In this document: positions 58,452 through 64,000 of the stretch, piece by piece
Layout: each line of letters starts with the position of its first letter
How positions within the stretch are numbered: position 1 is the stretch's first letter
The notes under the pieces: generated by a model
What the model was told of the DNA's origin: nothing
Seen by the model: the letters and a program-made list of their open reading frames with translations, nothing else
The model's database searches: none
Source of the DNA: Heligmosomoides polygyrus polygyrus
Taxonomy: Eukaryota > Nematoda > Chromadorea > Rhabditida > Heligmosomidae
Reading direction: 5' to 3'
Assembly: GCA_947396885.1 (NCBI GenBank)
Contig: OX377205.1
Span: forward strand, 78,588,969-78,652,968
Length of the DNA: 64,000 bases
Made by a program: the position numbers and the translations under genes

Positions 58452-58530
58452 CTAGGGTGCTTCCTCACTCAACGGTCGCTGGCTCCACGCTGGGTAAGGA
58501 AGCAACCCTAGCGTCGAGCTCGTTGAAACG
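58452..58530. repeat. Short imperfect hairpin
   Basis: CTAGGGTGCTTCCT at the left is mirrored by AGGAAGCAACCCTAG at the right, with about 45 bp between. It may be the ends of a very small inverted-repeat element. Confidence 0.6.
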
Positions 58531-58754
58531 TTCACGTACTCCAGATTGATTCCTAACTTGGTATCACTCACATCCCAGTACAGCACTCAGAAGAATGTCC
58601 TCTTCGTTTAGCGTTGGGTACACAGCCTATTGCAGCTCATCAAGCCTAATGAAATGTCTGACATTTCTGTCCAGTCGCCGTGCTTTAAGCCACGAGGTAT
58701 GATGAATTCCAGAAATGGTGGCTTAAGACAAAAATGCTCTACTCTTCTGTACAT

Positions 58755-58836
58755 AGTATAGTATGAAAACTGGTCAAACTACTGCAGAAAATTGAAGTAT
58801 AGTATGAAAACAGGTCAAACTACTGCAGAAAATTGA
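58755..58836 (+). repeat. Two tandem 41-bp repeats
   Basis: AGTATAGTATGAAAACTGGT... through GCAGAAAATTGA occurs twice head to tail (58755-58795 and 58796-58836), with one visible mismatch (CTGG/CAGG). Confidence 0.93.
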
Positions 58837-59519
58837 CAACCCTGAGGCAAGACTAGGTTAAAAACGTAGCCGTACCGAGCGCAGGTCTCAGCAACTTTCT
58901 TCGTTAGCTTGTCTTGGCCCACCGCTGAAAATTGGAGAACCTGGGCAGGTAGAAAAAGTGTAGTAACCCGAGTAAATACACTCGCACCATTAGCCACTGA
59001 TTTTGAGGGAGTGTACGGGAACAATTATATACGAGAGCCTGGCGTAGTTAAGAACTGAGGGGTGGGACGGGAACTTGATTTCCGCTGTTGACGAACCACT
59101 ACAGGCAGTGCCATGCCTTCTTCCTTCTTTTATATATGGTGGGATTTTCTGTTTGTGATTTTCCTACCTCCAATGCGTCAGAGAGAAATTTAGTATCGCG
59201 TTCAAAAGATCGATAATATTGATCGATATTGACTGTCTGGTCAAAACTCCCAATCAGCTGTGGGGCGCGTCCGTCGGCCAACACAGTCAGGCAGCTCCCA
59301 CATAGATCTCTACCTGTATTCATAATCAGTTGCGTATGCTTCGGCCATAAAGTTGGTCTCGTTCTGATCTTAATATTTGACACCACTCAATCCTCCAATA
59401 ATTGCCTCCGCTCCGTCTCATAACAATGTTATAAACTGTTGTCATAGTCATTAGAAGTAAATTATTATTTCGTGAATAATGCATAGTTCCATTAAATATT
59501 GATTCACTTCGACGCTGCT

Positions 59520-60300
59520 ACGTTCTGCTTTCGGAGTAATAAGCATCCAATACAAATGCTACGGCAGAACTTTTCACGTCGAAATGAACACTCTTCCAAG
59601 ACGTTGCGACTTTTATTCGACTGATTGCAGAAGTTGAGCAACAAATACAACAGTGAGGAACGCACATATCCCCACTTTGGTGGTTCATGTAAGTGCGATA
59701 AATAGGAACCGTGAGTGGGCGGGAGAAGCTGATGCATGCGCTCATCCCAACGATCTTCGAATGGGAGAATCTTACTTACAGCCCACAGCTAAGAAGCAAG
59801 CATACAGTGCAATCAAAGATGAGATCGCGCCATGTACTCCAAAAGTTTACCGCAGCTTTTATTTGATTGGTAGTGTAAATGCTGCTTACATGAACCACCA
59901 AAGTGGGGATATGTGTGTTCCTCAGTGTTGTATTTGTTGTTCAACCTCTGCAATCAATTGAATAAAAATGGCAGCGTATTGGAAGAGTGCCCAAGCGATA
60001 AATAGGAGGCATGGGTGGGCGGGAGAAATAGTTGCATGGGCTCAACTCAACGAACTTCGAGTGGGAGAATCTTTCTTACAGCCCACAGCTAAGAAGCAAA
60101 CATACAGCACAATAAAAGACGAGATCGCGCCGTACACTCCTAAAGTTCACCGCAGATTTCATTCGATTAACAGCTTTTATTTGATTGAGAGTGTAAATGC
60201 CACTTACATGAACCACCAAGCTGGGGATCCAAGCGATAAGTAGGAAGCATGAGTGGACGGGAGAAACAGATGCATGTGCTCAACACAACGAACTTAGGAT
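59520..60300. repeat. Compound tandem and inverted repeat block
   Basis: A unit of roughly 300 bp beginning GCGATAAATAGGA (59696, 59995, and a partial GCGATAAGTAGGAAGC at 60233) is repeated head to tail. In addition about 59570-59697 is the inverted complement of 59883-60000 (CACTTTGGTGGTTCATGTAA / TTACATGAACCACCAAAGTG). Both longer units keep an open frame with LQPTAKKQ-YS-IKDEIAP. I see no known family. Confidence 0.75.
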
Positions 60301-60960
60301 AGTATAGGAAAATCCCGAACACAGCGGAGGTAGGAAGGAATGAGCTGTGACCTCGGCCGGGGCACAGGCGGCAGAGTCGTACTCTTCAGAAACACAACTG
60401 CAGCAGCACTGCAGGATACTGCAGGTCTACTAAACGGTAGCAAGGACAGGAGCCTTCAAATGGGCCAGTTCGAGACAGTAGCCACCCAACACGTGCGCGG
60501 ACAGAGCTGCGGCGCCGGCCTATTTCGCAACGCCTCACGTGTCCTCCTCGGCAGCGACGATTGCTCACCTCCCGGCGCTCCCTTTCGGAGAGAAAAGTCG
60601 TGCCTCAAACTTGGGTAATTAAACCATCGAGCCCGCGAAGTATACGAAGTTCCGAAGAATTACGAACAGACAGAAAAACCCTCCTCTATTATATATCTGA
60701 GTTCCGTACTCGCAAATTTCAGGATGGATCTTTAGTTTACATACGCACTGTATAAACGATAACCTACATAAAACGTGCAGTCCTACCAACGGACTGGCTC
60801 TCTCGAGCAGTCGCATAAGACGTATGCATTTAATGTAGCCTCATCTCTCTGCCAACAGCGTGAAAAGTAAAATGTGTGGCACATCCTTATGAGGCGCTGA
60901 AGACCCCTCATTGTGTCTTCCGCTGGAAATGAGCCGTCTTGACTTTCGGAAGAAGCTATT

Positions 60961-60966
60961 TTTATT
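60961..60966 (-). promoter_or_regulatory. Polyadenylation signal of the epoxide hydrolase gene
   Basis: On the minus strand AATAAA occurs about 36 bases after the TAG of the last epoxide hydrolase exon, a normal distance for a short nematode 3' UTR. Confidence 0.6.
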
Positions 60967-61001
60967 ACAGTGGAATACATAATACAATGCAGCAGAAGGC
61001 A

Positions 61002-63941
61002 CTAAATTTTAGACGACGTCGGAGATTCGGGAGCCCTCAGCTGATCGGTGGGCGTGGAGAGAAACTCGTCAACCAACCGGTTCACCTTCGACGGGTCGTC
61101 CTGCATAACCCAATGCGAGGCTCCTTCAACAAATTCCAGTCGACCGTTTTGACAGTACTGAAAAATGAATCGATTTTGGAAGATCATGAAGGCAATGGTT
61201 GGCCTTACTACCTTTAAGCTTTCAGTCGCCCCTTCCTTGATGAGGAACTGATCCTGATCACCCCATATGATGAGCGTGGGAGGCTGAAAGAAAGTGAGAG
61301 AGAGTGGAGAAAAAATAGAAATTGAACCTGAGAACGAAAATAAATCAAAAATAAAGAAATAGCTACAAAGGAAGATTCAGAAAAATAAAAGATTTACAAT
61401 TTCAGTCACACAGTGGCCAGCAAAGTAAAGAAGAAAAGCGGAATCTCCAACACAATTTCTTACTAGCAACAAGATTCCAGCATTCTGTTTAGAATTGGTA
61501 ACAACTAACAATCACAGCTCATAGAATATAAATAAATATACAAATAATTTTTTGAATCGGCAATGGGAAATGAACGCAAACAGAGATCAAGTGTTTAAAA
61601 TGCTTAAAAAACGAATCATGAAAAAATAGAAAACAAGAATGACTAACATTTGAAAAGAATTCGAATTGAACACTACTTACGTATATCATAAAATGACTAA
61701 TGAAAGCGAAATTGTTAAGAATGTGCCCACTAACTTTACAAATTGCCTTGTCTCCTGTCAGCTGCTCAGCCTTGTCGAGGTTACGGTAGTAGTTGACTGG
61801 GCCAGTTAAGGCGCCTAAGATATGTGTGATAATATTTTGATGTTTTCTGGCTTACGCCCGCGATAATCACAGCACTAGCCTATGTGCTCCTTTGATAGAG
61901 GTCCCTCGAAAGTTTTATCACTTTCCAGCGACAGAAAACAATAGCAACAGATTAACAAGCAAGAACTATCGCACTAGCATAAGAAGTCGAAATTGTCACT
62001 AGGAGAAAGTGCGGCTACATATCTTTTTTGGGTTCGTGGTAGCGCAGTCCGAGCTGGCAACGGTTGTCTATTGAACGCCGAATTGAAGTCCTTGGCTCGG
62101 ACTCCTCACAGGCCAACGAAGGCTTTCAATCTCCAGGGTAGGATACAGGTATCAAACTTGCCTTGGAGTGGAAAATACTGATTTGACTACCTAGCCACTG
62201 AAGTCATTGTGAAGGCAAGTACACATTTAAATTGCTTCAACGACATTCCGTAGAAGTAGAGTGCGTGGCGCATCCGAAAGAAGTACAGTTCCTTATAGTT
62301 TTTCCTTCACAAATAAAGCATTTATTTTTCAATGCACCGCCACGGATGGACGGTGAACCTGGCTCGTCCAAATTCGATCCGAATCAAAAATCCTTTCGTG
62401 AATCCATTGAGGTCAAAACGTAACGTTAGAAGCGGTGGGAATCCATTGACAACAAGGCTTTTCGTCGAGGCCGCGAAGTTGCCCTTATGCGAAACATTCA
62501 AAAATCCGGGGTCCGCAAAATCGCCGTTATGGAATCATCCAAGAGTCCAAGGTCTTCGAAAATAGCGTTATCCGAGTTGTCCTATTATCTGAAGATTTTC
62601 GATCGGATCAAATCTACAGCAGCTCAGAATTGACGCTGTCGATTTTCGCCTGAGGTTATTCGTTTGAGGATGAGATGTGAAGGTGGCTGCAGTCAATTTT
62701 GTGCTAGAGTGGAGGATCGTGCCGAGGGACATCTGAGGGGTTGCCGAACAACCTAAGGGCTGATTAGTGTGAGCAACGACGTCACTGAACCGTCCGGAGG
62801 TGATGTCGATGTCAAACGTAGTAGAAAGGAGGAGGTCTGGATGGCTTCATAGCGCAAAACTATCCGACTGATCTTACGAAAGCTAGAGCAAGGTCGGAAC
62901 ATAATAAGATTCTCAAGTATTGCCTTTTGCACTGCTAGCGAGGAAAGAAAGCTGTATAAGTAGAGCTGCCAGCTTGAAGTGAGCGAACTTCACAGAAAGT
63001 CCAGTGCGGACTGCGGCGCTAGTCAGTCTATCTTCATCCCATAAGCGTTAGCTAGACGTAGTCATTACTACCTGGTATTTCAATTAGAACTGTCCAAAAA
63101 TGTAGACACGGGAGCTCTGCTTACCTTCTTGGCTGAATACATGCTTCCAGGCTTCTAGATCTTCATCGGTGAAGTTTTCTTTATTCTTTATGCCCGCTTT
63201 GCTATCGCGGAACATTACGTCGAACATGTGGAAGTCACGGCTGCTCGCCGTCATTTCGGGAATGACTGGTGTTTGGAACATGAAAATGTACCTGAAAATG
63301 AATTTTTCAATAAATTTGAGTTCAACTGCTATGAACATCACGGAGCAAAATATGCGATGATTTACTTGGGGTCTCAGGACTAACGCATAGTCTCCTTTAA
63401 GGACTTTGTTTCTAGCTTCCCTTTCTTCATCTATTGGTTTAAACCTCCATATGATTTATGTGGGTTCTTGCTCAAAAGACAAATGAAAGCAACGAATACA
63501 TAGGCTCCATATTTGTCTAATATCTAGTAACTGCTTCAGTCAGCATCTCACCTACTGGTGGAAAAGTGATGTAGTATAGATGTTCTCATCTAACCCATTC
63601 AATGCTCTAGGGTCTCTTATTAGCACTGACTAACCAGCTCTTCAGGCGCTGTTCAGAACTTGTAGTCATCAACTTCGGCAGCACACTAGGATGTGGCACA
63701 TTCAGAATCACGAGCTTGTCGACCATCTCGGGATAGTACAGAGCGAACTGCAAAGAATCGACTTCAGGTGTCTTCGTAACAAGAGTTCCGTCCAGTTTTT
63801 TCAAATGTCTTTCTAAAATTCCCTTCAGGAAAATGAAGGATGGATACATCAATTGATGTTATCCCTCGAATGGGAAGCCACATACCCTCCAAGCGATCAC
63901 CGCTCCCCAGTCGTGACCCATCAAGTAGACTTGACGGTACC
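61002..63941 (-). CDS. Epoxide hydrolase (alpha/beta-hydrolase), C-terminal six exons; 5' end outside window
   Basis: Exons are 63886-63941, 63635-63747, 63125-63291, 61735-61814, 61212-61283 and 61002-61157 (stop), with phases agreeing throughout. The first visible exon has the nucleophile elbow GHDWGA, whose Asp attacks the epoxide. The next has KLVILNVPHPSVL and the third the cap-domain stretch YIFMFQTPVIPE. TLIIWGDQDQFL carries the likely charge-relay Asp, and VEGASHWVMQDDP carries the catalytic His. The family hydrolyses epoxides to diols; C. elegans ceeh-1 and ceeh-2 are its kind. Two donors are GTTAGT rather than GTAAGT. A tRNA-derived SINE lies in the 63124-61815 intron. No frame break was seen, so it is probably functional. 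Confidence 0.88.
62035..62300 (+). mobile_element. tRNA-derived SINE in an epoxide hydrolase intron
   Basis: The head GTGGTAGCGCAGTCCGAGCT and B-box-like CTTGGCTCGGACTCC are followed by the family body (CTCACAGGCCAACGAAGGC, GACATTCCGTAGAAGTAGAG, GCGTGGCGCATCC). It is unrelated in position to the other copies, so the family is dispersed. Confidence 0.65.
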
Positions 63942-64000
63942 CTGAAAGAAATGAGATACTGAAGAAGCTGTTGCCTAAGGCGTGTATAAAGACCGGCGAA

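Noticed and set aside
1..64000. Prokaryotic features: operons, CRISPR arrays, Shine-Dalgarno sites, riboswitches
   Set aside because: The sequence is eukaryotic with spliced genes and retrotransposons; no regularly spaced repeat-spacer array or operon-like packing is present.

Overview
This is a stretch of a eukaryotic nuclear genome, most likely a clade V (strongylid, hookworm-type) nematode. The pointers are small introns of about 46-60 bp with TTTTCAG-type acceptors beside multi-kb introns, nematode-like CD36-family and epoxide hydrolase genes, and a load of RTE, Penelope, BEL/Pao, Tc1/mariner and tRNA-derived SINE sequences. The genus is inference; no rRNA or mitochondrial marker is present.

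Layout. Positions 1-20196 are a near-copy of 26556-42554. A run of exactly 200 N (20197-20396) separates the first copy from the rest. The second copy is embedded in a minus-strand scavenger receptor class B (CD36/SCARB) gene. That gene reads from its membrane-anchor exon at 45157-45479, through exons inside the repeated segment, to a C-terminal transmembrane exon at 22885-23146. The first copy carries only internal exons 2-9 of the same gene, with every exon length conserved. It fits either an uncollapsed allelic contig or a partial tandem duplication. The copies differ by a full-length 3.1-kb RTE retrotransposon and a 1.1-kb fold-back element, both present only in copy 1 and both flanked by 14-15 bp target-site duplications.

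42.5-50.7 kb holds a small mariner with poly-G/poly-C inverted termini (inside the CD36 first intron), the CD36 first exon, a 5'-truncated LINE and gene-poor sequence. 50.7-58.1 kb is decayed BEL/Pao retrotransposon sequence: a pol with RNase H, zinc-binding and integrase segments, LTR-like repeats, a gag-like frame and unassigned ORFs, abutting a broken mariner. 58.2-60.7 kb is simple and tandem/inverted repeats. 61.0-63.9 kb holds the C-terminal six exons of a minus-strand epoxide hydrolase whose 5' part lies beyond the window.

The most interesting item is the intact RTE copy (16183-19325, minus). Its first 72 nt can be folded as an HDV-like self-cleaving ribozyme ending six bases before the ATG of a 1013-aa endonuclease/reverse transcriptase frame. 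Older RTE copies at the equivalent place in both segments retain recognisable remnants of the same 5' structure.
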